Below, in pieces: positions 47,303 through 56,693 of a stretch of DNA of 64,000 bases. The notes under the pieces were generated by a model. That model searched no databases. It had not been told where the DNA came from and worked only from the letters and a program-made list of their open reading frames with translations. The position numbers and the translations under genes are program-made. Within the stretch, counting starts at the first letter, position 1. The number at the start of each line of letters is the position of its first letter. Source of the stretch: a virus; IMG/VR virus record IMGVR_UViG_3300021185_002167, positions 62,001-126,000 of that record, one strand, 5' to 3'.

Positions 47303-50300
47303 TGGCTATAAGAGACGAAATCAGAATATTAAAAGCAAATACATTAGAAGAGTTTAGACAAAAAACTAATGAACTTTCGATCGATAAAGTTGGTGATAAT
47401 AAACTCTTATCAAGTAGTATAACCGATAAGACATACGAATTTACAGCAACAGCAGGTCAAAAGCATTTTGAGATATCTGGAAGATTCGAAGTATTTCCAG
47501 AACAAACTATTGATAGAACTACTGGAGTCGCTGAAGCATTTAGAACAGGAGCTGTAAGAGTTAAGAGTGATAGTACTGAATTATTACAAGGTCTATCTGC
47601 AAATGAGTTTATCGTACCTAATTATGCTTTAAAGGTTACATTAACCGGTTCACCTACTATACCATCTGAGTTTGTAGAAGACGCAGTACTTACTCAATCA
47701 GGCGGATTCTCAGGAGTTCTTTTATCTGCAGATAATACACAATTAAGATTTAAATCATTTACCGGTACATTTAGTGATTCTCAAAACTTAGGTATACCAC
47801 ATACTGAACCATTAAAAAGAATATCTGCTGTAAAAATTAGTTCAAATACAGTAATAAATGCTAGTCATGGTATATTAATAGAACTTATAACACCAGCAAG
47901 TGTCGGCGATTCAATTCAAATAATAGCTACAAGTTTAGTAGATGCTATTAATGAATTACAAGATGACATTGGTGTAACAGAAAATTTATCAACAGATGCA
48001 GGTAATACAGTAAATGCGATTAACGAGCATGAAACAGATTTATATGGCACAGGTAATGTTATATTCGGTGGGTTATCATCTACTGGTTTCCAAGACGCTA
48101 TTGAAGAAGTAAGAGCAGAATTAGGAGCTCATACTTCATTAGGTACTACGCATACAAGTACAGCAGTTGGAGCTATTAACGAATTAGAAGCAGCTGTAAG
48201 AGGTAACTTAAGTAACTATACATTAAATACAACAGCAAATGATTTGATTACTGCAGTAAATGAACATGAAACTGATATCGGTGATATGTCATTAACAACA
48301 ACTGCAAGCGATTTAACAGATGCTATCAACGAATTAGACGCTTTACAAGGTAATAATTCTCTTACAACTACAGGTTCTACTTTAACTGCAGCCGTTAACG
48401 AATTAGACGCTGAATTAGGAACAATTAGTACAAATGCTATGGGAACATCAGCTAGTACAGTAAGTGGAGCAATTGCAGAACACGAAGCGCAAATAGGTAA
48501 TATAGGTATCACAACTATTGCTTCAGGCAATAATAGTATTACAGGAGCTTTATCTCAATTACATTCTGAGTTAGGAAGTGCTGCATTAAATACAAGCGCA
48601 AATACTCATACAGGTGCTATTAACGAACATGAAGCAGATATAGGTAATATGACTCTTACAGGTTTATCAGCTACTGATTTATCAGCTGGTTTAAGAGAAC
48701 TTGCTTCAGAAAAACTAGATATTACAAACACAACAGCTAGCGGTCAATCACTTTCAGGTAATATTAATTATACAACTGCAGGTGGTAATGGAACATTTGA
48801 TTTTGGACCAGGAACAGTTTTAGATATATCAGATGGTACATTACTTGTATCAGCAGCTGGTGGTGTTGCAAACTTTGGTTCTGCATTCTTAAACCTTGAT
48901 GGTGAAGTTGCTCAAATGGGTCTTCAAGTAGATAGAGATCATATCACTCCATCAGGTTCTATGACTAATCATGATGTAAAATTACAATGGAATGAAGCTT
49001 TAGTATCATCAACTCCTGAAAGAGCATGGCAAGTTGTTGGAATGGCTGATAATGGTTCAACAAATACTGCAGATCTTATAACATTCTATAATGCAAAAGA
49101 TTTAATTGCAAATAATACAGAAACAGGTATTAGCGTAACATGGGATTCATCAAATCAAAACTTTGATTTTGCTTTAACAGCTGACCCACAAATTACTTTA
49201 GGCGGAGATTTAGGTGGTACCGCAACTTTAACAAATTTAACAGGTAATACTACATTAACTGCAACAATTCAAGCTGGTTCAGTAGAAAATAGTATGTTGG
49301 CAGGAAGTATTGCTGCTTCTAAATTAGCAGGTTCAATACCAAATAGTAAATTAGTAAATACAGGAATAAGTATTGATGCTGAAACAGGAACAACTCATCT
49401 TATTAATTTAGGTGAAACACTTACAGTAAATGGTACATCTGGAGAAATTGAAACTAATATAAACAATAATGTTTTAGCTATTGGTTTACCAAGTAATGTC
49501 ACAATTGGAAATAATCTAACTGTCACAGGTAATTTAACTGTTCAAGGTACTCAAACAATTTTAAACACTTCAACATTAGAAGTTGAAGATACATTAGTAT
49601 TGGCTGGTAATGATTTAAGTTCAGAGCCAACTAGTGGAGGATTTGGTTTAGAGGTTGGTCCAATTACAAGTCCAAGTGGAGTTGCTTCAGGCGTCACAGG
49701 TGCTCACTCAATTGTATATAACTATGCAACAGACAGATGGGAAGCAGATGGTTCATTAATATTATCATCAGCTACACTTGCAACTCCTCAAATTGAAGGT
49801 TCAGATTTTGGTCCTGGCGATAACTTAACATTTACTGCAGGAACTGGATTAAGTGAAAGCGTATCAGGCTTTGCTGTAACATATACAAATACAGATAAAG
49901 GTTCATCACAGAATATCTTTAAAAATATTACTGCTAACTCAGGTGGTACTGCAACAGCTAATAGTAATAATGATACACTTACAATTTTTGGTGGAAGTAG
50001 TTTAACTTCAGTAAGAAGTGGCGATACAATTACTCTTAATCATACAAGTACTGGAGCAACCAGTGTAAATAATAGTGGTAATACAGTTATTCAAGATTTA
50101 ACAATTGATGGAAACGGTCACGTGACAGCGGTTGGTTCAGCCACTATTGATACATATGACGGATGGGCTCTTACAGTTGGAGGTACTAATAGAGGTACTA
50201 TCACTGAAAATGAAAGAGTTTCATTTACTGGCGGAACTTCAATAGATGTAGCTTACAGCGCCACAAACAATAATATAACATTTAATCATGCTAATACATC

Positions 50301-51570
50301 AAGTGTTGGTAATATAAATGCAAGTGGTACAACCTTTGTTCAAGATTTAACTTTTGATACTCATGGTCACGTAACTGCAGCTTCAACCGGTTCATTTACA
50401 TTAGGTAATGGTACATTAACAGTTCAAGGTACTGGAGTACTAGGTGGTTCTGGAACATTTACAGCTAACCAATCTACAGCTGGTACAATATCAATAACAC
50501 ATGATAATGTAAGTAGATCTGATTCTACAAGTGCTCAATCAAGAAGTTATGGTCAGTCATTTACTGTAATTGATAGTGTTTCAACAAGTTCACAAGGACA
50601 TTTAACTGGAGTTAATACAAAAACAGTTACTTTACCAGCTTCTGATAATACAAATACTATACCTAATAATGCTACAATAAGTATTTCAGCTGGAACATCA
50701 TTGACAGGTGGTGGCTCATTTACAACTGACCAAGCAAGTAGTGCAACTATTACTGTTAATCACGCTGATACATCAAGTCAAGGATCAGTAAATAATAGTG
50801 GTAGAACATATATTCAAGATATTGGTCTTGATACACATGGACATATTACTAGCATTACATCAGCTACAGAAACTGTAACTAATACTAACACAGTTACTCA
50901 AATAAGAGAAGATAGTGGAGCTTATAGAACTGGTAATATTACTCTACAAAGTGGTACAAATGTAAATATTACTGAACCATCAACTGGAACATTTAGAATT
51001 GATTCAACAGATACCAATACTAATACAACATATTCAGCTGGAACTGGTTTAGATCTTAGTGGTACAACATTTAGTGTTGAACCAGATTTAAGAGGTGAAG
51101 TTACTAGAATAGGATATAGCAGTACAACATATACTAATATGTCAGCCAGTACTTCTGTTCAGTGGGTATTTGGTAACAACGTTGAAATGCAAATAGAATC
51201 TGACGGTGATCTACATGTTGATTCAGATATTGTCGCATTTTCTACTTCTACAAACTCAGATAAAAAATTAAAAACAAATATTGTTACTGTTGAAAATGCA
51301 CTTGATAAAGTATGCCAATTAGACGGTGTTACTTTTGATTGGATTAAAGATGGTAAAGAATCAGCTGGTGTTATTGCTCAGAATGTAGAAAAGGTATTAC
51401 CTAGAGCTGTTAAAGAAGTTAAAGAACTTAATAGTGATGATACTCATAAGACAGTTGATTATAACCAGTTATCTGCATTGTTTATTGAAGCAATTAAAGA
51501 ATTAAAAGATGAAAATAAATCTCTAAGATCAGAGATTGAAGAATTAAAAAGTATAAATAAGAAGGTATAA
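47302..51570 (+). CDS. Tail fibre protein 1 with S74 chaperone C-terminus
   Basis: This is a 1422-residue fibre: an N-terminal helical attachment part, then about ten repeats of 25-35 residues containing (A/V)(I/V)NE(H/L) between 47930 and 48720 (TANDLITAVNEHETDIGDM, TASDLTDAINELDALQG), followed by Ser/Thr/Gly-rich strands (NNTNGT-type, TLTVQGTGVLGGSGTF) and a C-terminal intramolecular chaperone of the peptidase S74 type (SDKKLKTNIVTVENALDKVC, ESAGVIAQNVEKVLPRAVK) ending in a coiled coil. The chaperone trims itself off after trimer folding. A host-recognition fibre. Confidence 0.9.
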   Translation: MAIRDEIRILKANTLEEFRQKTNELSIDKVGDNKLLSSSITDKTYEFTATAGQKHFEISGRFEVFPEQTIDRTTGVAEAFRTGAVRVKSDSTELLQGLSANEFIVPNYALKVTLTGSPTIPSEFVEDAVLTQSGGFSGVLLSADNTQLRFKSFTGTFSDSQNLGIPHTEPLKRISAVKISSNTVINASHGILIELITPASVGDSIQIIATSLVDAINELQDDIGVTENLSTDAGNTVNAINEHETDLYGTGNVIFGGLSSTGFQDAIEEVRAELGAHTSLGTTHTSTAVGAINELEAAVRGNLSNYTLNTTANDLITAVNEHETDIGDMSLTTTASDLTDAINELDALQGNNSLTTTGSTLTAAVNELDAELGTISTNAMGTSASTVSGAIAEHEAQIGNIGITTIASGNNSITGALSQLHSELGSAALNTSANTHTGAINEHEADIGNMTLTGLSATDLSAGLRELASEKLDITNTTASGQSLSGNINYTTAGGNGTFDFGPGTVLDISDGTLLVSAAGGVANFGSAFLNLDGEVAQMGLQVDRDHITPSGSMTNHDVKLQWNEALVSSTPERAWQVVGMADNGSTNTADLITFYNAKDLIANNTETGISVTWDSSNQNFDFALTADPQITLGGDLGGTATLTNLTGNTTLTATIQAGSVENSMLAGSIAASKLAGSIPNSKLVNTGISIDAETGTTHLINLGETLTVNGTSGEIETNINNNVLAIGLPSNVTIGNNLTVTGNLTVQGTQTILNTSTLEVEDTLVLAGNDLSSEPTSGGFGLEVGPITSPSGVASGVTGAHSIVYNYATDRWEADGSLILSSATLATPQIEGSDFGPGDNLTFTAGTGLSESVSGFAVTYTNTDKGSSQNIFKNITANSGGTATANSNNDTLTIFGGSSLTSVRSGDTITLNHTSTGATSVNNSGNTVIQDLTIDGNGHVTAVGSATIDTYDGWALTVGGTNRGTITENERVSFTGGTSIDVAYSATNNNITFNHANTSSVGNINASGTTFVQDLTFDTHGHVTAASTGSFTLGNGTLTVQGTGVLGGSGTFTANQSTAGTISITHDNVSRSDSTSAQSRSYGQSFTVIDSVSTSSQGHLTGVNTKTVTLPASDNTNTIPNNATISISAGTSLTGGGSFTTDQASSATITVNHADTSSQGSVNNSGRTYIQDIGLDTHGHITSITSATETVTNTNTVTQIREDSGAYRTGNITLQSGTNVNITEPSTGTFRIDSTDTNTNTTYSAGTGLDLSGTTFSVEPDLRGEVTRIGYSSTTYTNMSASTSVQWVFGNNVEMQIESDGDLHVDSDIVAFSTSTNSDKKLKTNIVTVENALDKVCQLDGVTFDWIKDGKESAGVIAQNVEKVLPRAVKEVKELNSDDTHKTVDYNQLSALFIEAIKELKDENKSLRSEIEELKSINKKV

Positions 51571-51579
51571 AGGAAAAAA

Positions 51580-51918
51580 ATGGCAGTTTATTCCAACATA
51601 GTAGTCGATCAAGGAGCAGATTATTCAGCTTCTATAGACGTTACTGATAGTGATGGTGATAATTTAAATCTTACTGGCTACTCAGGAGCTGGACAAATAA
51701 GAAAGACATATTCATCATCAACAGCTGTAAACTTTGCAGTATCAGTTGCATCTCCAGAAACGGCTGGAGTGCTTAATATTAGTTTGACAAATGCTCAAAC
51801 AAATGCTATGAAAGCTGGACGTTATGTTTACGATGTAGAGATAACAAGTTCAGGCGGAACAAAGACTAGAGTTTTAGAAGGACAATTAGAAATTACTCCA
51901 GGAGTAACAACAATATAA
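51580..51918 (+). CDS. Small beta-sandwich structural protein
   Basis: This 112-residue protein (NIVVDQGADYSASIDVTDSD, NLTGYSGAGQIRKTYSS, AGRYVYDVEITSSGGTKTRV) has the pattern of small BppU/Ig-like tail proteins common in marine phages. Probably a fibre-base or collar component. AAAGGA precedes the ATG. Confidence 0.75.
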   Translation: MAVYSNIVVDQGADYSASIDVTDSDGDNLNLTGYSGAGQIRKTYSSSTAVNFAVSVASPETAGVLNISLTNAQTNAMKAGRYVYDVEITSSGGTKTRVLEGQLEITPGVTTI

Positions 51919-51919
51919 A

Positions 51920-52135
51920 ATGGCAAATATAAAAGCTAAAATACGTAAAGATCCAAATAAGATAGTTGCGCAAACTCTTAAAGTAGGTAACGTCGCATTA
52001 ACAGATTTAACTGACATTAATGCTACAGGTACTGAAGACGGAGCCGTTTTACTATACAATGGAACAACAACAAAATGGGATGCTACAACAGACTTAGGCA
52101 ACCAAAACACGAATATAATCGGAGGCACATACTAA
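51920..52135 (+). CDS. Small structural protein with GGTY tail
   Basis: This 71-residue protein (NIKAKIRKDPNKIVAQTLKV, LTDINATGTEDGAVLLYNG) ends NIIGGTY. The next fibre ends almost identically, NIIDGGTY, so the two share a C-terminal unit. Likely a fibre or collar accessory. Confidence 0.7.
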   Translation: MANIKAKIRKDPNKIVAQTLKVGNVALTDLTDINATGTEDGAVLLYNGTTTKWDATTDLGNQNTNIIGGTY

Positions 52136-52136
52136 A

Positions 52137-53729
52137 ATGGCAAATTTAACTAGGATGAAAATCCTTAATACGGGTTCTACCACCACAGCTCCTAGTAATC
52201 TTAAGACAGGTGAATTAGCTTATTCATATGTTGCTGGTACACAAGCGAACAATGGTGATAGATTATATATTGGTACAGGTACAGAAACAAACGGTATTGC
52301 TGCATCGGTTGATTTAATCGGTGGTAAGTATTTTACTGGTTTATTAGACCATGTACATGGAACAACAACAGCAAATAGCGCTTTAATCGTTGATGGTAAT
52401 AAACACCTTGATGAATTAAATATAGGTACTTTAGCTCTTGAAGCAACAGGTGGTAGTGGTCAAACAGTAACAAGTATTTCTACATCAACAACTTTATCAG
52501 GAGCTTCTGATAGTCAATTAGTTACAGCATTAGCTGTTAAGACTTATATTGATACTGAAGTTACTGCTCAAGATTTAGACTTCCAAGGCGATAATGGTGG
52601 TGCGTTATCTATAGACTTAGATTCAGAATCGCTTACTATTTCAGGTGACACTGGTATTACAACAACAGGTTCAGGTAATACAATTGAGATTGACCTAGAT
52701 GATACTTCTGTTACTCCAGGCTCATATGGTTCACAAACACAAATACCAACATTTACAGTTGACCAACAAGGTAGATTAACAGCTGCTGCTACAGTTGCAG
52801 TTGCTACTGCTCTTACAGTTGATGGTGATTCTGGTACAGGTGATGTTGATTTATTAACAGATGATTTACAAATTACTGGTACAGCAAATGAAATCGTAAC
52901 AGCATCTTCAAAAAGTGGTACTGATGTAACACTTCAAATTGGTTTACCAGATGATGTTACAATAGGTAATGACTTAACAGTAACAACAGATTTAGATGTA
53001 GGTTCAAGTAAATTTACAGTTGCAGGTGCTACAGGTAATACTTTAATTGATGGTACTTTAAATGTTAATGGTAATGTTAACTTAGGTAACGCTTCATCTG
53101 ATACAGTTGTTATTGCTGGTAACTTAACAGTTCAAGGTACAACAACTACAGTAGAATCAACAACAGTTACTATTGATGACCCAGTAATTGCATTAGCAGA
53201 TAATACTACTTCAAATACATCAGACGGTCTTGATCGTGGTGTAAGATTTAAGTGGGGAACAGGTTCAGCAGTTGCAACAGGTTTCTTCGGTTTCGATATT
53301 CAAACAGAAAGATTTGTATTTACTAAAGATGAAACAGTATCATCAGATGATTTCTCTACTCCTTGGAGTGATGCAGAATTCGGTGATGTATATGCAACAG
53401 GTGCAGACATTGGTAATATTAAAATTGGTCTTACTGGCGATAACGAAATTGATACAGTATCAGGCAATTTAACAATTGATTCAGCAGGCGGAACAGTTAC
53501 TGTTGATGATAATTTAGATGTTACAGGAACAGTCACATTAACAAATGACCTTGCAGTTGCTCACGGTGGTACTGGTGTATCATCATTTACTGATAATGGT
53601 GTTTTATATGGTGACGGAAGTAACGCATTAGATGTTACAGCAGCTTCAAGTGCCGATGGTTCTTTATTACAAGCTGATAGTGGTGGAGTTCCTGCATTTT
53701 CTAATATCATAGATGGCGGAACCTACTAA
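52137..53729 (+). CDS. Tail fibre protein 2
   Basis: This is a 530-residue fibre. N-terminus TRMKILNTGSTTTAPSNLKT, GELAYSYVAGTQANNGDRLY is an attachment motif of marine phage fibres. The body has repeats such as TGDVDLLTDDLQITGTANEI and NLTVQGTTTTVESTTVTID, ending DGSLLQADSGGVPAFSN and GGTY. No S74 chaperone. Starts just after the 71-residue gene. Confidence 0.85.
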   Translation: MANLTRMKILNTGSTTTAPSNLKTGELAYSYVAGTQANNGDRLYIGTGTETNGIAASVDLIGGKYFTGLLDHVHGTTTANSALIVDGNKHLDELNIGTLALEATGGSGQTVTSISTSTTLSGASDSQLVTALAVKTYIDTEVTAQDLDFQGDNGGALSIDLDSESLTISGDTGITTTGSGNTIEIDLDDTSVTPGSYGSQTQIPTFTVDQQGRLTAAATVAVATALTVDGDSGTGDVDLLTDDLQITGTANEIVTASSKSGTDVTLQIGLPDDVTIGNDLTVTTDLDVGSSKFTVAGATGNTLIDGTLNVNGNVNLGNASSDTVVIAGNLTVQGTTTTVESTTVTIDDPVIALADNTTSNTSDGLDRGVRFKWGTGSAVATGFFGFDIQTERFVFTKDETVSSDDFSTPWSDAEFGDVYATGADIGNIKIGLTGDNEIDTVSGNLTIDSAGGTVTVDDNLDVTGTVTLTNDLAVAHGGTGVSSFTDNGVLYGDGSNALDVTAASSADGSLLQADSGGVPAFSNIIDGGTY

Positions 53730-53737
53730 TATAAATA
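53730..53737 (+). promoter_or_regulatory. Late promoter box TATAAATA
   Basis: An exact late box at the stop of fibre 2, with an unusually long leader (about 73 nt) holding two palindromes before the TTG start at 53817. Confidence 0.75.
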
Positions 53738-53750
53738 ATACTATATAATT

Positions 53751-53796
53751 CCTGTATATACAGGGTGAACATTTTAAATTAACTCTATATAGAGTT
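53751..53796 (+). repeat. Two perfect palindromes in the fibre-3 leader
   Basis: CCTGTATATACAGG (53751-53764) and AACTCTATATAGAGTT (53781-53796) are each perfect inverted repeats, and both contain TATATA at the centre. They lie between the late box and the start codon and could be hairpins or binding sites. Confidence 0.75.
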
Positions 53797-53816
53797 TGAC
53801 ATAGGAGAAGCCAAAA

Positions 53817-56654
53817 TTGGCCCGTAATACAGACATTAGACTTAGGCGTTCAGCAACCGCAGGCGCAATTCCAACTACAAGTGCATTAAACCTAGGTGAG
53901 TTAGCAATTAACACCTATGATGGTAAGTTATACCTTAAGAAAAGTGTAAGTGGCACAGAATCAATTGTAGAGATTGGAGCATCAGGAGGCGGAGGTGCTC
54001 AACAGCAAACTGCAGTTTATAAAGAATATGTTTATACGGCCACAAATAACCAAACAAGTTTTTCAGGTTCTGATGATAACTCACAGACCCTTTCCTATGT
54101 TCCAACATTTTTACAAGTCTTTTTAAATGGTGTTCTATTAGAGAATGGAACAGATTATACTGCAACAACAAGTACATCAGTAGTCCTAGTCAATGGAGCA
54201 AATGCTGGTGATGTTTTACAAGTATCAACATTCGTTAAAGTACTTGGTACTGGCGATATGGTTACCAATACTTTTACAGGTAGTGGTTCAACTGCAGCAT
54301 ATACACTTTCAACAAATCCTGATACAGAAGAAAATACTATAGTATTTGTTGATGGTGTTTATCAGGAAAAAGATACATATACAGTTTCAGGTACAACATT
54401 AACCTTTGATGCAAATGTTCCTAATGGTGCTTCAATAGAAGTCATTATTGGTAGTCGAAATGTTACTACATTAGATGCTGCAGATTTAGATATATCAGGT
54501 GATTTAACAGTTGCTGGTGAAGCAATTATCACTGGAGATATACAAGGTGATTTACGAGGTGCAACATTATTTAAAGGACAAGCTGGTGAAGCTTTATCAA
54601 AAGGTGAGGTTGTTTATATATCAGGCATCTCTGGAAATACGACAGTTGTTTCCAAAGCAGATGCAAATGATGCAGCTAAAATGCCAGCCTTTGGTATTGT
54701 TTCTGCTGATGCAAGTTTAAATGCCTCAGTTTCAATATACACATTTGGTAGATTAGGTGGATTAGATACATCAAGTTTTTCAGAAGGTGATGAATTATTT
54801 GTTTCCACTACAGCTGGTGCATTAACAGATACTGCACCAACAGGTGAATCATCAAAATTACAAAAAATAGCAAAGGTCACAAGGTCAGATAATTCAGCGG
54901 GTTCCATATTTATTATGGGTGCTGGAAGAAGTAATGCTGTTCCTAATTTAGATGATGGTGATATTTTTATTGGTAATGGAAGTAACCAGGCAGTTAGTTC
55001 AAGTTTAAATACATTAATTGATTCAAGACTTTCATCTGGTAATGTTGCAACAATTGAAACATCTGGTAATGTTACTGTTGGTGGTAACTTAACTGTTTCA
55101 GGTAGTACAACAACTTTAAATACAGCAACACTTGATGTAGAAGATATTAATATTACAGTAAATGCCGGTTCAGGAGATACTTCTGGTACTGCAGATGGCG
55201 CTGGTCTTACAATACAAGATGCTGTTAATGGCACAACCGATGCAACAATTTTATGGGACCAAACAAATTCAGAGTTTGATTTCTCACATGGTATTAATAT
55301 AACTGGTGGTTTAACAACATCAGCTGCATCTGATTTAAATTCAGATATTAATATATCAGGTACACTTTCACTTGATGGTACAGCAAATGAATTAAGATTT
55401 TACGAAGGTTCTAATTATGTAGGCTTTGAAGCTCCTGCTTTATCTGCTGACCAAATTTGGGTATTACCAAATTCAGATGGAACAGCCGGATACGCGCTTA
55501 AAACTGACGGTTCAGGAAATTTAAGTTGGGGATTAGCTGGTGGTAATGCATTTGAAACAATTGCAGTTTCAGGTCAAAGTAATATTGTTGCAGCAAGTTC
55601 AACAGATACATTAACAATTTCTGCTGGTGCAGGAATTACACTTACAACAAATGCTGGAACAGATACACTTACAATTACTAATAGTCAACTTGGCGCTAAC
55701 GCATTTGGTAACATTGCAGTAAGTGGACAAACAACAGTTGCTGCAGATAGTACAAATGATACATTAACATTGGTTGGACAAAATGGTGTATCAATTACAA
55801 CTGATGCATCTTCAGATACAGTAACAATTGATGGGAGAACATCTTATTCTCCATTCACAACTGATTTATTTACTGGTAATAATTCAGATGTTAATTTTGT
55901 TTTAAGCACAACACCGAGTTCAGAAGATAACTTAATCGTATTTTTAGAAGGTGTATATCAGAATAAAAATTCTTATTCATTAAGTGGAGCAACAATTACA
56001 ATGTCTGGAGCACCAGGCACTGGAGAAGAACTTGTTGTTCATCAAGTAGGTGATATCATATCAGGTCAAGCTCTTGTAAGAAATAACTTTACTGGTGTTT
56101 TAAATCAAACTGACTTTACATTAACACTTGCTCCAATGAATGCAAATAATACATTTGTTTATATGGATGGAGTTTATCAGGAAAAATCAGAATATACAGT
56201 AAGTGGTACAACATTATCATTTACAACTGCTCCTACTGCTGGTGATTCAATAGAAGTTATCATACCAAAAACAACTGAATTACAGCAACCAGCTACTGCA
56301 TCTATTGATGATATTGCAATGTTTGATGATACTGCAATTATTGGTAATACATTAACATCAACAACTGTAGCATCTACAAGCGCAACAACAATTGCAACAC
56401 ATGCTGCTGCAACATATAGAACAGTTAAATATTTAGTACAATGTACACAAGGAACAGATTACCATTCAACAGAGATTAATTTAATCCATGATGGTACAAC
56501 TGTTTATATTACAGAATATGGAACATTATTTGATAATGCTTCACTTGGTACATTCAATGCAACAATTTCAGGTGGTAATATATTACTACAAATCACACCA
56601 GGAAGCGCAACAAGTATGCCAGTAAAGGTTATCTCAACGGCTGTTCCGGTATAA
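53817..56654 (+). CDS. Tail fibre protein 3 with four-fold repeat
   Basis: This is a 945-residue fibre starting at TTG 53817 with AGGAG at 53803-53807. The N-terminus RNTDIRLRRSATAGAIPTTS, LNLGELAINTYDGKLYLKKS is a common attachment motif. Four ~60-residue repeats share V-x-DGVYQEK-x2-YTVSGTTL-x-F (near codons for residues 80-150, 155-220, 685-745, 755-820). Between them is a section with FKGQAGEALSKGEVVYISGI, the domain of many phage fibres. The C-terminus is a small beta knob (TVKYLVQCTQGTDYHSTEIN type) without S74 chaperone. Confidence 0.87.
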   Translation: MARNTDIRLRRSATAGAIPTTSALNLGELAINTYDGKLYLKKSVSGTESIVEIGASGGGGAQQQTAVYKEYVYTATNNQTSFSGSDDNSQTLSYVPTFLQVFLNGVLLENGTDYTATTSTSVVLVNGANAGDVLQVSTFVKVLGTGDMVTNTFTGSGSTAAYTLSTNPDTEENTIVFVDGVYQEKDTYTVSGTTLTFDANVPNGASIEVIIGSRNVTTLDAADLDISGDLTVAGEAIITGDIQGDLRGATLFKGQAGEALSKGEVVYISGISGNTTVVSKADANDAAKMPAFGIVSADASLNASVSIYTFGRLGGLDTSSFSEGDELFVSTTAGALTDTAPTGESSKLQKIAKVTRSDNSAGSIFIMGAGRSNAVPNLDDGDIFIGNGSNQAVSSSLNTLIDSRLSSGNVATIETSGNVTVGGNLTVSGSTTTLNTATLDVEDINITVNAGSGDTSGTADGAGLTIQDAVNGTTDATILWDQTNSEFDFSHGINITGGLTTSAASDLNSDINISGTLSLDGTANELRFYEGSNYVGFEAPALSADQIWVLPNSDGTAGYALKTDGSGNLSWGLAGGNAFETIAVSGQSNIVAASSTDTLTISAGAGITLTTNAGTDTLTITNSQLGANAFGNIAVSGQTTVAADSTNDTLTLVGQNGVSITTDASSDTVTIDGRTSYSPFTTDLFTGNNSDVNFVLSTTPSSEDNLIVFLEGVYQNKNSYSLSGATITMSGAPGTGEELVVHQVGDIISGQALVRNNFTGVLNQTDFTLTLAPMNANNTFVYMDGVYQEKSEYTVSGTTLSFTTAPTAGDSIEVIIPKTTELQQPATASIDDIAMFDDTAIIGNTLTSTTVASTSATTIATHAAATYRTVKYLVQCTQGTDYHSTEINLIHDGTTVYITEYGTLFDNASLGTFNATISGGNILLQITPGSATSMPVKVISTAVPV

Positions 56655-56657
56655 ATA
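56650..56657 (+). promoter_or_regulatory. Late promoter box TATAAATA
   Basis: An exact late box overlapping the fibre-3 stop codon, 36 nt before ATG 56694; GGAGAG lies in the leader. Confidence 0.75.
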
Positions 56658-56693
56658 GAATTATAATATAAACCTTGGAGAGTGAAAAGGTAA

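Noticed and set aside
54614-55234. 206-residue minus-strand ORF opposite fibre 3
   Set aside because: Pro/Val/Ser-rich translation typical of the antisense of a Thr/Gly-rich fibre; no start signals.
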